A model generated the notes under the pieces. The model did not search any database. It was not told where the DNA came from and saw nothing but the letters and a program-made list of their open reading frames with translations. A stretch of 64,000 bases of DNA from Pseudomonas sp. GM79 (GTDB lineage: Bacteria > Pseudomonadota > Gammaproteobacteria > Pseudomonadales > Pseudomonadaceae), in contig NZ_AKJE01000076.1 in assembly GCF_000282495.1 (NCBI RefSeq), positions 210,136 through 274,135 of the forward strand, read 5' to 3'. Of this stretch, positions 43,845 to 53,133 are shown piece after piece; the stretch's first letter is position 1; each line of letters begins with the position of its first letter. The translations under genes and the position numbers were made by a program.

Positions 43845-44717
43845 TCAGCGGATGTGTGCGAGCACACCTTGAAGTTCATCAAGAGAGTTGTAGCCGATCA
43901 CTAGCTGCCCCTTACCCTTCTTTCCGTGGCGGATCTGCACCGCAGAGCCTAGGCGCTCGGCCAGACGCTGCTCGAGCCGGGCGATATCCGGGTCCGGTTT
44001 TGCTGGTTCCACAGGCTCCGATTTGCCACTCAACCACTGGCGAACCAGTGCTTCAGTCTGGCGCACAGTCAGCCCCCGTGCGACAACATGTCGCGCCCCT
44101 TCAACTTGTTGAATTTCCGGCAAACCGAGCAAGGCACGGGCATGACCCATTTCCAGGTCGCCGTGAGACAGCATGGTTTTGATGACTTCCGGCAGCGAAA
44201 TCAGGCGCAACAGATTGGCGACGGTGACGCGGGACTTACCCACAGCCTCGGCCACTTGTTGCTGAGTCAGCTGGAATTCCTGCTGCAAACGCTGCAAGGC
44301 CACCGCTTCTTCAATCGGATTGAGGTCTTCACGCTGGATGTTCTCGATCAGCGCCATGGCGATGGCGGTTTCATCCGGCACATCGCGAACCATCGCCGGG
44401 ATGGTTTCCTGGCCAGCCTGCTGGCTGGCACGCCAGCGGCGTTCGCCGGCGATGATTTCGAAGCGCCCGCTGCCGATCGGGCGAACCACGATCGGCTGCA
44501 TCACGCCCTGGGCCCTGATCGACTGCGCCAGCTCTTCCAGCGCTTGAGGATCCATGTCCCGACGCGGCTGGTACTTGCCACGCTGGATCAGGTCCAGGGG
44601 CAGGTGCTGCAACTCACGCTGGTCGGCTTGTACCGCTTGCTCTTCCAGCGAGCTGACAGTCGGACCACTCAGCAGTGCATCCAGTCCACGTCCGAGACCT
44701 CGTTTCTTGACGGCCAT
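43845..44717 (-). CDS. parB: chromosome partitioning protein ParB
   Basis: 290 residues. ParB/Spo0J family: N-terminal CTPase domain with QYQPRRDM-type motif KYQPRRDMDPQALEELAQSI near 48 and the arginine patch IIAGERRWRASQQAGQETIP near 88. A helix-turn-helix for parS follows (LTQQQVAEAVGKSRVTVANL near 150), and a C-terminal dimerisation domain is VQIRHGKKGKGQLVIGYNSL. Its likely binding sites are the two TGTTCCACGTGGAAC sequences in and after recF at 56239 and 56869. It follows parA after 9 bp. Confidence 0.96.
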   Translation of the reverse strand: MAVKKRGLGRGLDALLSGPTVSSLEEQAVQADQRELQHLPLDLIQRGKYQPRRDMDPQALEELAQSIRAQGVMQPIVVRPIGSGRFEIIAGERRWRASQQAGQETIPAMVRDVPDETAIAMALIENIQREDLNPIEEAVALQRLQQEFQLTQQQVAEAVGKSRVTVANLLRLISLPEVIKTMLSHGDLEMGHARALLGLPEIQQVEGARHVVARGLTVRQTEALVRQWLSGKSEPVEPAKPDPDIARLEQRLAERLGSAVQIRHGKKGKGQLVIGYNSLDELQGVLAHIR

Positions 44718-44726
44718 GGGGATTCC

Positions 44727-45524
44727 TTAAGTTGCCTGAGCAGCGGCGATGCGTGAGTTTTTGCGCTGACGGCGAACCATCTCGCCCGCCAATGCCAGAT
44801 AGGCAATCGCGCCCCGCGATGACTTGTCGTACGCCAGCGCCGGCATGCCATAGCTTGGCGCTTCGGCCAGGCGGATGTTGCGTGGAATGACGGTGTCGTA
44901 GAGCTGATCGCCGAAGTGTTCCTTGAGCTGCGCCGATACGTCGTTCATCAGGCTCAGGCGCGGGTCGTACATGGTCCGCAACAGGCCTTCGACTTTCAGG
45001 TTAGGGTTCAGCAGTTCGGCGATGCGCTTGATGTTATCCACAAGGTCGCTCAACCCTTCGAGCGCGAAATACTCGCACTGCATGGGGATAATCACCCCGT
45101 CGGCGGCAACCAGCGCATTGAGCGTCAACATCGACAGCGACGGCGGGCAGTCGATCAAAATGTAATCGTAGTTTTCACGGATCGGCGCCAACGCACTGCG
45201 TAGGCGGCTTTCCTTCATCTGCATTTCCAGCAGAACCACTTCGGCCGCGGTCAGGTCGCGGTTGGCCGGCAGCAACTGGTAACCACCGTGCTCGGAATAA
45301 TGCATGGCCTGGGCCAGATCGCATTCGCCGATCAGCAGGTCGTAGACCGAGTTTTCCAGGCCGTGTTTATCCACACCGCTACCCATGGTGGCGTTGCCCT
45401 GTGGATCGAGATCGATCAACAGCACCCGACGCTTGGTAGCGACCAGGGAAGCTGCGAGGTTGATACAGGTGGTGGTCTTGCCCACACCACCCTTCTGGTT
45501 CGCTATCGCGAATACCTTAGCCAT
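44727..45524 (-). CDS. parA: chromosome partitioning ATPase ParA (Soj)
   Basis: 265 residues from ATG 45524, giving the conserved start MAKVFAIANQKGGVGKTT. The deviant Walker A KGGVGKTT is at 11-18; LLIDLDPQGNATMGSGVD lies near 37, and DYILIDCPPSLSMLTLNALV near 113. The ATPase cycles on the nucleoid and moves ParB-parS complexes to separate sister origins. Two perfect TTATCCACA boxes fall inside the gene (45034, 45367). A six-codon longer start would bring it to within 1 bp of rsmG but lacks support. Confidence 0.96.
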   Translation of the reverse strand: MAKVFAIANQKGGVGKTTTCINLAASLVATKRRVLLIDLDPQGNATMGSGVDKHGLENSVYDLLIGECDLAQAMHYSEHGGYQLLPANRDLTAAEVVLLEMQMKESRLRSALAPIRENYDYILIDCPPSLSMLTLNALVAADGVIIPMQCEYFALEGLSDLVDNIKRIAELLNPNLKVEGLLRTMYDPRLSLMNDVSAQLKEHFGDQLYDTVIPRNIRLAEAPSYGMPALAYDKSSRGAIAYLALAGEMVRRQRKNSRIAAAQAT

Positions 45525-45542
45525 TCTTGCTTGTGTTCCCAA

Positions 45543-46187
45543 TCATGCCGTGCGGCGCAGTATCAGCAGATGGCGTTGGCCTTGGCAACCGGGTACGGCC
45601 AGGGCGTGTTCGCTATCGAGGTGGAAGTCTGCCGGCAATGCTACCAGCTCATCGGCGGGATGAACGCCCTTCATTGCCAGCCAACGTGTTTCGGCGTCGC
45701 CCAAATGGCGAGTCCAGTTGCTGAAGTTCTCCATGCTGCTGAACGCACGGGAAATGATCCCGTTGAATGGCAGTTCAGGCTGGAAGGCTTCGACGCGACT
45801 GTGGATAACTTGCAGGTTATCCAGTTTGAGTTCGAGTTTGACCTGGGTCAGGAAGCGGGTTTTCTTGCCGTTGCTGTCCAGGCAGGTCACTTGCGACTCG
45901 GGAAACAGGATCGCCAGGGGAATCCCTGGCATGCCGCCGCCACTGCCCACATCCAGCCAACGGCCGTTTTCGATGAAGGACATAACGCTCAGGCTGTCGA
46001 GCAAATGCCGTGAAACCATTTCGTCCGGATCACGCACGGCCGTGAGGTTGTAGGCCTTGTTCCATTTTATCAACAGGGCCAGATAACCCAGCAGCTGTGC
46101 ATGCTGGGCGTCCGTCAGGTTGACACCGAGCTGGCGAGCACCTGTGGATAACTCTTCGGCGTGTTGCGAGGTGACCAACGAACTCAA
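45543..46187 (-). CDS. rsmG: 16S rRNA (guanine527-N7)-methyltransferase
   Basis: 214 residues. The SAM motif GRWLDVGSGGGMPGIPLAIL lies near 75, and the catalytic-side segment LPFNGIISRAFSSMENFSNW near 145. It methylates G527 of 16S rRNA; loss gives low-level streptomycin resistance in other bacteria. Its ATG overlaps the mnmG stop by 4 bp, so it is co-translated with mnmG and continues into parA. Confidence 0.95.
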   Translation of the reverse strand: MSSLVTSQHAEELSTGARQLGVNLTDAQHAQLLGYLALLIKWNKAYNLTAVRDPDEMVSRHLLDSLSVMSFIENGRWLDVGSGGGMPGIPLAILFPESQVTCLDSNGKKTRFLTQVKLELKLDNLQVIHSRVEAFQPELPFNGIISRAFSSMENFSNWTRHLGDAETRWLAMKGVHPADELVALPADFHLDSEHALAVPGCQGQRHLLILRRTA

Positions 46188-48085
46188 GCGCTTTGCTCCA
46201 ACTGACGGCCCGCGCCGCGTTTTTTCAAATGAATCATCAACAGCGAAATCGCTGCCGGGGTCACGCCCGGAATACGCGACGCCTGGCCCAGGGTCTCTGG
46301 ACGGGTCGCGCCGAGCTTGCTCTGGATCTCTTTCGACAGACCGGAGATGTTCGTGTAATCGATATCCACAGGCAGTTTGGTGTCTTCGCTAGCCCGCAGG
46401 CGCGCGATTTCATCCTGTTGACGATCGATGTAACCGGCGTATTTGGTCTTGATTTCGACCTGTTCGGCGACCTGTGGATCTTCTGCCCCCCCACCGGTCA
46501 CGGCGATCAGACCAGCGTAGTCGATTTCCGGACGGCTCAGCAGGTTGAGCAAATTGTATTCGTGGGTCAGCGGCGTACCGAACTTCTCGGAAATCGCATC
46601 GCCCTGCTCGGTGCCCGGGCGAACCCAGGTACTTTTCAGGCGTTGCTCTTCCAGATCGATGCTTTCGCGCTTCTTGCAGAACGCCGCCCAACGCACGTCA
46701 TCCACCAGACCCAATTCGCGACCTTTCTCGGTCAAACGCAGGTCGGCGTTATCTTCGCGCAGGATCAAACGGTATTCGGCGCGGGATGTGAACATCCGAT
46801 ACGGTTCCTGGGTACCCAGGGTAATCAGGTCGTCGACCAAAACGCCGATGTACGCCTCGTCGCGACGCGGGCACCAGGCGTCTTTGCCCTGCGCACGCAG
46901 TGCGGCGTTGGCTCCGGCCAGCAAACCTTGGGCGCCGGCTTCTTCGTAACCGGTGGTGCCGTTGATTTGCCCGGCGAAGAACAGACCGCCGATCACTTTG
47001 GTTTCCAGGCTGTACTTCAGGTCACGCGGGTCGAAGTAGTCGTACTCGATGGCGTAGCCCGGGCGAACGATGTGCGCGTTTTCCATGCCGCGGATCGATT
47101 GCACGATCTGCAGTTGCACGTCGAACGGCAGGGAAGTGGATATCCCGTTCGGGTACAGCTCGTGGGTGGTCAAACCTTCCGGCTCGATGAAGACCTGGTG
47201 GCTTTCCTTGTCGGCAAAACGGTGGATCTTGTCTTCGATCGATGGGCAATAACGCGGACCGATGCCTTCGATCAACCCCGCATCGGAATACATCGGCGAA
47301 CGATCAAGGTTCGCAGCAATGATTTCGTGGGTACGGGCGTTGGTGTGGGTAATCCAGCAACTGACCTGTTTCGGATGTTGCTCTTTGGAGCCCATGAACG
47401 ACATCACCGGAATCGGCGTATCCCCTGCCTGCTCGGTCATCACCGAGAAATCCACAGTGCGACCGTCGATACGCGGCGGTGTACCGGTTTTCAGGCGACC
47501 GACACGCAATGGCAGTTCACGCAGACGATGAGCGAGGGCAATCGACGGCGGATCACCGGCGCGGCCGCCGGAATAATTCTGCATGCCGATGTGGATAAGT
47601 CCACCGAGGAAGGTACCGGTGGTCAACACCACGGAATCTGCGAAGAAACGCAGACCCATTTGGGTGACAACACCGCGCACTTGTTCCTGCTCGACGATCA
47701 GGTCGTCAGCAGCTTGTTGAAATATCCACAGGTTCGGCTGGTTTTCCAAAGCTTCGCGGACAGCGGCCTTGTACAGAACCCGATCTGCCTGAGCGCGGGT
47801 TGCACGCACGGCTGGGCCTTTGCGGCTGTTCAATACGCGAAACTGAATACCACCTTTATCGGTAGCCATGGCCATCGCGCCACCCAGGGCATCGATTTCT
47901 TTAACCAGATGGCTTTTGCCGATACCGCCAATGGCTGGGTTGCAACTCATGGCACCGAGGGTTTCCACGTTATGCGTCAGCAACAGGGTTTTTGCCCCCA
48001 TACGTGCTGACGCCAGTGCTGCCTCGGTACCGGCATGACCGCCGCCGATGACGATCACTTCAAAACGGGAAGGGAAATCCACCAC
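46184..48085 (-). CDS. mnmG: tRNA uridine-5-carboxymethylaminomethyl modification enzyme MnmG
   Basis: 633 residues from the GTG at 48085, giving the conserved start VVDFPSRFEVIVIGGGHAGT (first residue read as Met); the open frame extends 37 codons further without homology. The FAD dinucleotide fold is VIVIGGGHAGTEAALASARM; AMSCNPAIGGIGKSHLVKEI follows near 47, and the C-terminal helical domain binds MnmE. With MnmE it modifies wobble U34 of several tRNAs. DnaA boxes and an AT-rich stretch lie just upstream. Confidence 0.95.
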   Translation of the reverse strand: MVDFPSRFEVIVIGGGHAGTEAALASARMGAKTLLLTHNVETLGAMSCNPAIGGIGKSHLVKEIDALGGAMAMATDKGGIQFRVLNSRKGPAVRATRAQADRVLYKAAVREALENQPNLWIFQQAADDLIVEQEQVRGVVTQMGLRFFADSVVLTTGTFLGGLIHIGMQNYSGGRAGDPPSIALAHRLRELPLRVGRLKTGTPPRIDGRTVDFSVMTEQAGDTPIPVMSFMGSKEQHPKQVSCWITHTNARTHEIIAANLDRSPMYSDAGLIEGIGPRYCPSIEDKIHRFADKESHQVFIEPEGLTTHELYPNGISTSLPFDVQLQIVQSIRGMENAHIVRPGYAIEYDYFDPRDLKYSLETKVIGGLFFAGQINGTTGYEEAGAQGLLAGANAALRAQGKDAWCPRRDEAYIGVLVDDLITLGTQEPYRMFTSRAEYRLILREDNADLRLTEKGRELGLVDDVRWAAFCKKRESIDLEEQRLKSTWVRPGTEQGDAISEKFGTPLTHEYNLLNLLSRPEIDYAGLIAVTGGGAEDPQVAEQVEIKTKYAGYIDRQQDEIARLRASEDTKLPVDIDYTNISGLSKEIQSKLGATRPETLGQASRIPGVTPAAISLLMIHLKKRGAGRQLEQSA

Positions 48086-48208
48086 GCACCTCGTGCCTGC
48101 TTCAGTCAGGTAATCCGGAAATAGTTTGAGCTCAGGTTTTTGGACCTGGTCGGCAAGTATAGGGACTTCGCCCTTCCTAAAGAACCCTTTGCACAAAATT
48201 TAACCAGC

Positions 48209-48497
48209 TGTGGAGAAGTCGGGGTTATAGAAATTAAAAAGAGAGAAATTTATTAAATCTTTGTTTTTATGTTTATTTCTACTGAGCCACCTTTCTGTGG
48301 ATAGATTGGTACAGCCCTTTATTTTCAATGTGTACAGAGATTCAAAACCCTGTGGTCATGTACCAAGGAGGCCCTTGGATAACCGGTGTAAGCCTGTGGA
48401 TTAAAGGGATGGTTATCCACAGAGGTGATTATCTTCAGTTTTCAGGCCCTGTTATCAACTGCCCTTAGCGGCACTTATTCACAGAGCTTAATCCACA
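48209..48497. other. origin-like region: AT-rich stretch plus DnaA boxes upstream of mnmG
   Basis: The gap 48086-48634 holds no gene. An AT-rich run covers about 48225-48282. DnaA boxes: perfect TTATCCACA at 48413 and TTATTCACA at 48475. Single-mismatch boxes: TGTGGAGAA 48209, TGTGGATAG 48296, TGTGGATTA 48395, TAATCCACA 48489. The layout resembles a replication origin in miniature, about 4.5 kb from the dnaA-side origin. Confidence 0.6.
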
Positions 48498-48589
48498 GAA
48501 AAGCCGCCGAATGAGCAAATCCCGGGCAAGGGGAATCCGCTCAAGCGAAGAATCTGCTCGGCACTGGGGAAAAATTTCAGGAAAGGAGA

Positions 48590-48617
48590 GAAAAGACAGG
48601 CCCGAATGGCCTGTCTG
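48590..48617 (-). terminator. terminator of mnmE
   Basis: On the minus strand AGACAGGCC-ATTCG-GGCCTGTCT is followed by TTTCTC. It is a 9-bp stem 18 bp beyond the mnmE stop. Confidence 0.88.
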
Positions 48618-48634
48618 TGAACGGCTGAAGGGAC

Positions 48635-50005
48635 TTATTTACCGATACAGAAGCTGGAAAAGATCCTTCCCAGCAGATCATCAGAGCTGAATGCTCCGGT
48701 GATTTCGCCCAAAGACTGCTGCGCCTGCCGCAAATCTTCGGCCAGCAACTCACCGGCCCCCGCTAATGTCAGTTGCGCACGGCCATGCTCGAGGGATGCG
48801 CTCGCATGACGCAGTGCCTCCAGGTGACGTCTGCGAGCACTGAAGCTGCTTTCGGACGTCTGCTCGTAACCCATGCAGGCCTTGAGGTGCTCACGCAGCA
48901 ACTCCAGGCCTTCACCGGCAGACCTCGCACTGAGGCTGATCGTAACGTGGCCATCGTTGCTGACTTCCAGGGCAATCGCTTCCCCCGTCAGGTCAGCCTT
49001 GTTGCGGATCAGCGTAACTTTCGCCGGATCCGGGCGGGTTTCGAGGAATTCAGGCCACAAGGCAAAGGGATCAAGGGCCTCGGGAGCTGTGGCATCGACC
49101 ACCAGCAATACCCGATCTGCCTCGCCGATGGCTTTCAATGCCCGTTCGACGCCAATTTTCTCCACCTGATCATCGGTATCGCGCAGGCCGGCAGTGTCAA
49201 CCACGTGCAACGGCATGCCATCGATGTGGATATGTTCGCGAAGAATGTCCCGGGTAGTACCGGCGATCTCGGTCACGATCGCAGCTTCACGTCCGGCCAA
49301 GGCATTCAGAAGGCTGGATTTGCCGGCATTCGGCCGGCCGGCGATGACCACGGTCATACCGTCGCGAAGCAAGGCCCCTTGCCCGGCTTCACGCAGTACT
49401 GTGGATAATTCGTCGCGCACTTTGTCGAGCATGCTCAGGACATGACCGTCGGCGAGGAAGTCGATTTCTTCTTCGGGGAAGTCGATGGCTGCTTCGACGT
49501 AAATACGCAGGCCTATCAGTTGCTCAGTGAGGTTATGCACACGCTGGGAAAACGCACCCTGCAACGAACGCAGGGCGTTTCGTGCTGCCTGTGCAGAACT
49601 TGCCTCGATCAAGTCGGCAATGGCTTCGGCCTGAGCCAGATCGAGCTTGTCGTTGAGGAAGGCGCGCTCGCTGAATTCCCCCGGCCGGGCCAGACGACAG
49701 CCCAGTTCCAGACAACGTTTGAGCAGCATATCCAGAACGATCGGCCCGCCGTGGCCCTGCAGCTCAAGCACATCTTCGCCGGTGAACGAGTTCGGTCCCG
49801 GGAAATAAAGCGCGATGCCTTCGTCCAGCACCTCTTCGTTTGCACTGAGGAACGGGCCGTAATGGGCAAACCGCGGTTTCAATTCACGGCCGCTGATGGC
49901 TTTGGCCGCCAGACTCGCCAGCGGCCCGGAAATACGGACGATGCCCACCCCGCCGCGACCTTGAGCGGTGGCGACGGCAGCGATGGTTTCACGAGGAACG
50001 CTCAT
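48635..50005 (-). CDS. mnmE: tRNA modification GTPase MnmE
   Basis: 456 residues from the ATG at 50005 (start MSVPRETIAAVATAQGRGGV). The N-terminal domain binds a formyl-folate; the inserted G domain has P-loop IAGRPNAGKSSLLNALAGRE near 222, AGTTRDILREHI switch and VDTAGLRDTDDQVEKIGVER near 270. The protein ends in the essential CIGK. It works with MnmG on wobble uridines. A perfect TGTGGATAA box lies inside at 49400. Confidence 0.96.
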   Translation of the reverse strand: MSVPRETIAAVATAQGRGGVGIVRISGPLASLAAKAISGRELKPRFAHYGPFLSANEEVLDEGIALYFPGPNSFTGEDVLELQGHGGPIVLDMLLKRCLELGCRLARPGEFSERAFLNDKLDLAQAEAIADLIEASSAQAARNALRSLQGAFSQRVHNLTEQLIGLRIYVEAAIDFPEEEIDFLADGHVLSMLDKVRDELSTVLREAGQGALLRDGMTVVIAGRPNAGKSSLLNALAGREAAIVTEIAGTTRDILREHIHIDGMPLHVVDTAGLRDTDDQVEKIGVERALKAIGEADRVLLVVDATAPEALDPFALWPEFLETRPDPAKVTLIRNKADLTGEAIALEVSNDGHVTISLSARSAGEGLELLREHLKACMGYEQTSESSFSARRRHLEALRHASASLEHGRAQLTLAGAGELLAEDLRQAQQSLGEITGAFSSDDLLGRIFSSFCIGK

Positions 50006-50037
50006 AAACCGGTATCCAGACAAAAGTGACAGATAGC

Positions 50038-50062
50038 AAAACGCCCCACTAGGGGGCGTTTT
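50038..50062 (-). terminator. terminator of the rpmH-rnpA-yidD-yidC operon
   Basis: AAAACGCCCC-ACTAG-GGGGCGTTTT is a perfect 10-bp inverted repeat between the yidC stop (50085) and mnmE start (50005). A perfect TTATCCACA box follows at 50069. Confidence 0.88.
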
Positions 50063-50084
50063 GAGTGGTTATCCACAGAGTAAG

Positions 50085-51773
50085 TTACGCCTCGGCTTTT
50101 TTGGTAGCCGCTTCGATCTTACGCGTGATGTACCACTGTTGGGCAATCGACAATACGTTGTTCACTACCCAGTACAGTACCAGACCCGCCGGGAACCACA
50201 GGAAGAAGAAGGTGAAGATGATTGGCATCATTTTCATGACCTTCGCCTGCATCGGATCCGGAGGAGTCGGGTTCAACTGCTGCTGGATGAACATGGTTGC
50301 ACCCATGATGATCGGCAGAATGAAGAACGGATCCTTGATCGACAGGTCAGTAATCCACAGCATGAACGGCGCCTGGCGCATTTCCACGCTTTCCAGCAGA
50401 ACCCAGTACAGCGAAAGGAAAACCGGCATCTGCACGAGGATTGGCAAGCAGCCACCCAGCGGATTGATCTTCTCTTTCTTGTACAGCTCCATCATGGCTT
50501 GCGACATTTTCTGCCGGTCGTCGCCATGTTGCTCCTTCAGCGCGGCCAGTTTCGGTGCCACTGCACGCATGCGCGCCATGGATTTGTAGCTAGCAGCCGA
50601 CAGCGGGAAGAAGATCCCCTTGATCAGCATGGTCAGGAAGATGATCGACCAGCCCCAGTTACCGACCAGCGCGTGGATATGTTGCAGCAGCCAGAAGATT
50701 GGCTGGGCAATGAACCACAGAATGCCGTAGTCGACAGTCAGTTCCAGACCTGGGGACAACTCTTTCAGCACAGCCTGGCTTTTCGGACCGGCGTACAGAA
50801 CGGCGCTGGTTTCAGCTTTCGCACCTGGTGCGACAGTTATTGCCGGGGCGGTGTAGCCGATGATGTAGTTGCCTTTGCTGTCTTTACGGGTCTGGACGAT
50901 GTTGTTTTCGCCCTTGACCGGAATCCACGCAGTCACGAAGTAGTGCTGCAACCAGGCAACCCAACCACCAGTGACAGTTTCTTTCAGCTGAGCCTTGTCC
51001 ATGTCGCTCATCGACACTTTCTTGTACGGCTCGTTACTTGTCCACAGGGCGGCGCCCAGGTAAGTCGCGGTGCCGGTGGCGGTGCTGGAAGAAGGGTCGG
51101 AGCTGGCATCACGCTTCAATTGCGCGAACATTGCACCGGACCAGGGCTGAGCGCTCTGGTTGTCGATCAGGTAGGAAACGGTTACGTCATACAGGCCACG
51201 TTTCAGCGTGAAACGCTTGATGTAGTTGACACCGTCCTTGCTGAACTTCAGGTCTGCGACCAATTGGTCTTGACCGTCAGCCAGTTGATAAATCTTCTTC
51301 TCGGAGGAGTAAACCGGACGACCGGCAGGACTTGCGTCCGGACCGTTGGTGCCGATCAGGCCACTCTGAGCCAGATAAGTCCGCTCGTTGCCGTTATCAA
51401 ACAGCTGGAATGGAATTTCCGGATGATCCTGGCGACGTGGATACAGCGGCAACGTCAACTGGGCAACATCGCCACCTTGTGGGTCGATTGCCAGGTTGAG
51501 CACATCCGTTTTGATCTGGATGAGGTCTTTGCTTGCAGCTACTGGTGTTTCAGCAGGTGCAGTTGCACTGGTATCGCTTGCGGCGCGTGGAATGTCGTCA
51601 CTGACAGAAGCATTATTGCCAGTCGCCGTATCCGGTAGGCCCGGTGCGGTAGTACTGGAAGCAACATTCTGAGTCGGCAGGGCAGCCTGGCCATAGTCCT
51701 GGTTCCATTTAAGGACCATAACGTAGGACACGATTGCCAGGGCGACGATCAGGATCGTGCGTTTGATATCCAT
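50085..51773 (-). CDS. yidC: membrane protein insertase YidC
   Basis: 562 residues. The N-terminal anchor is MDIKRTILIVALAIVSYVMV, followed by a low-complexity linker and a large periplasmic domain. The conserved insertase core begins near 350: WGWSIIFLTMLIKGIFFPLS, SYKSMARMRAVAPKLAALKE, GGCLPILVQMPVFLSLYWVL. The C-terminus KIEAATKKAEA is basic and cytoplasmic. It inserts inner-membrane proteins such as the Fo subunits encoded nearby. Confidence 0.97.
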   Translation of the reverse strand: MDIKRTILIVALAIVSYVMVLKWNQDYGQAALPTQNVASSTTAPGLPDTATGNNASVSDDIPRAASDTSATAPAETPVAASKDLIQIKTDVLNLAIDPQGGDVAQLTLPLYPRRQDHPEIPFQLFDNGNERTYLAQSGLIGTNGPDASPAGRPVYSSEKKIYQLADGQDQLVADLKFSKDGVNYIKRFTLKRGLYDVTVSYLIDNQSAQPWSGAMFAQLKRDASSDPSSSTATGTATYLGAALWTSNEPYKKVSMSDMDKAQLKETVTGGWVAWLQHYFVTAWIPVKGENNIVQTRKDSKGNYIIGYTAPAITVAPGAKAETSAVLYAGPKSQAVLKELSPGLELTVDYGILWFIAQPIFWLLQHIHALVGNWGWSIIFLTMLIKGIFFPLSAASYKSMARMRAVAPKLAALKEQHGDDRQKMSQAMMELYKKEKINPLGGCLPILVQMPVFLSLYWVLLESVEMRQAPFMLWITDLSIKDPFFILPIIMGATMFIQQQLNPTPPDPMQAKVMKMMPIIFTFFFLWFPAGLVLYWVVNNVLSIAQQWYITRKIEAATKKAEA

Positions 51774-51775
51774 GA

Positions 51776-52021
51776 TTACTCGGCCATCGAAGAAGAACGG
51801 GAGGTAGGGATAGATGGAACCGGGTCATAACCACCGGGATTCCACGGATGACAGCGACCTAAACGACGAAAGGTCAGCCAGCCACCGCGCAGAAGGCCAT
51901 GATTTTCTATGGCTTCATACGCGTAGCAGGAACAACTGGGGTAGAAACGACAGTGACTGGCCATCAGGGGACTGATGGCATAGCGATAAAACTGGATCGG
52001 AACGAGTGCCAGTTTACGCAT
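51776..52021 (-). CDS. yidD: membrane protein insertion efficiency factor YidD
   Basis: 81 residues. The family pattern is clear: LVPIQFYRYAISPLMASHCR, FYPSCSCYAYEAIENHGLLR, then GWLTFRRLGRCHPWNPGGYD with its conserved cysteines. It assists YidC-dependent insertion at the membrane. It overlaps rnpA by 8 bp and precedes yidC by 2 bp. Confidence 0.95.
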   Translation of the reverse strand: MRKLALVPIQFYRYAISPLMASHCRFYPSCSCYAYEAIENHGLLRGGWLTFRRLGRCHPWNPGGYDPVPSIPTSRSSSMAE

Positions 52022-52415
52022 CGGTACTGTCTACCCCTACAGTTTCGGTTTTGACTGCTGGTACCGGCTTGCTGCGTGCCAGACGTTTCCAGAGTTTGTC
52101 GAAATGCTGAATCAATTCGGGGCTTTCTACGTCACCCAAACCTTTGCGCGCGACGATAACAATGTCCCAACCGACCAGTAAATCCTGGTTCAGGCGAAAC
52201 GATTCGCGCATCAGACGTTTGAGGCGATTGCGCTCGACGGAGAGCTTTACGCTCTTTTTCCCGATAACCAGCCCGAGACGGGGGTGATCAAGATCGTTAT
52301 TGCGCGCAAGGAGCAGGAGATTTTTCCCCGGAACCTTGCCGGTAGGGGAGTCAAAGACTGCCTTGAAATGCCGGGGAGTAAGCAGACGCTTTTCCCGACT
52401 GAAGTCCTGACTCAC
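52014..52415 (-). CDS. rnpA: ribonuclease P protein component
   Basis: 133 residues starting at the GTG 52415 (VSQDFSREKRLLTPRHFKAV, first residue read as Met). The open frame extends upstream into rpmH but that part is not homologous. The RNase P signature is KSVKLSVERNRLKRLMRESF, the RNR motif. With the rnpB RNA it removes 5' leaders from pre-tRNAs. It begins 16 bp after the rpmH stop. Confidence 0.95.
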   Translation of the reverse strand: MSQDFSREKRLLTPRHFKAVFDSPTGKVPGKNLLLLARNNDLDHPRLGLVIGKKSVKLSVERNRLKRLMRESFRLNQDLLVGWDIVIVARKGLGDVESPELIQHFDKLWKRLARSKPVPAVKTETVGVDSTDA

Positions 52416-52431
52416 CTCCAGTGCCGGCTTA

Positions 52432-52566
52432 TCAAACTGCCAGACGCGCACGACCTTTGGCGCGACGACGCGACAGAACGGCACGACCGTTCTTGGTAGC
52501 CATGCGAGCACGGAAACCGTGGGTACGAGCGCGTTTGATAGTGCTTGGTTGGAAAGTACGTTTCAT
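52432..52566 (-). CDS. rpmH: 50S ribosomal protein L34
   Basis: 44 residues, very basic: MKRTFQPSTIKRARTHGFRA at the start and RAVLSRRRAKGRKRLAV at the end, which is the full conserved L34. First gene of the operon continuing to yidC. A strong promoter sits 60 bp upstream. A CAGG lies before the ATG. Its location next to oriC is conserved across bacteria. Confidence 0.97.
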   Translation of the reverse strand: MKRTFQPSTIKRARTHGFRARMATKNGRAVLSRRRAKGRARLAV

Positions 52567-52627
52567 TGTCGTGTTACCTGGTTCGTCCACAACGGGCCGG
52601 AATGGCCCCCGTTTTAAGAGACCGGGG

Positions 52628-52656
52628 ATTCTAGAGAAAGCAAGCCTCTAGGTCAA
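52628..52656 (-). promoter_or_regulatory. predicted sigma-70 promoter of rpmH
   Basis: Reading leftward: -35 TTGACC (52651-52656), a 17-bp spacer and -10 TAGAAT (52628-52633), giving a start of transcription near 52621 and a leader of about 55 nt before rpmH. A good match to consensus. Confidence 0.8.
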
Positions 52657-52679
52657 TTTCCAACCAGCGTTTCCTTATA

Positions 52680-53100
52680 AATAGATCTCCAGACGATTTG
52701 CTCGCCGACAGTCGTTCGCTAGATATAGAAATAAAGAAGGGAATTATTTAAAGCTTTTCTGTAAAGCTTATAAAAGCTAGGGCCACGTTAATCTGTGGAT
52801 AACTACCTTCAGGCCCTCTAAACCGTGATGTACAGAGAATGACAACCACGGTGGAAAACGGTGGTCAGCCTGTGCTGCGCTGTCGGATAAGCTGTGTGTG
52901 GAACGGCTGGTTATCCACAGGCAGGTTATCCACCGAGTTTCGCCCCCACTTGTCCAGTGCCCTCATGGGCGGTTATCCACAGAGCTTATGCACATACCGT
53001 TGGTCTTCTTTTCCAGGGTTAACGCATTGATAAATCATGCCCTGTGCGCAACCTGCATGTGGATAAGTGGACGTCTGGTCGCTACAATGACCCCTTGTTT
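52680..53100. other. oriC: chromosomal replication origin oriC (rpmH-dnaA interval)
   Basis: The 567-bp gap between rpmH and dnaA contains an AT-rich unwinding region (about 52725-52780) followed by DnaA boxes. Perfect boxes: TGTGGATAA 52794, TTATCCACA 52911 and 52973, TGTGGATAA 53058. Near matches: TTATCCACC 52926 and TTATGCACA 52986. The rpmH-dnaA interval is the mapped origin in P. putida and P. aeruginosa. Gene orientation diverges from here. Confidence 0.92.
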
Positions 53101-53133
53101 TTGCCTCACCGGCTTTCAACTTAGGGGATATCC

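Noticed and set aside
46193..48010. Long open frame antisense to mnmG (605 codons)
   Set aside because: Shadow of mnmG; no ribosome site and no domain.
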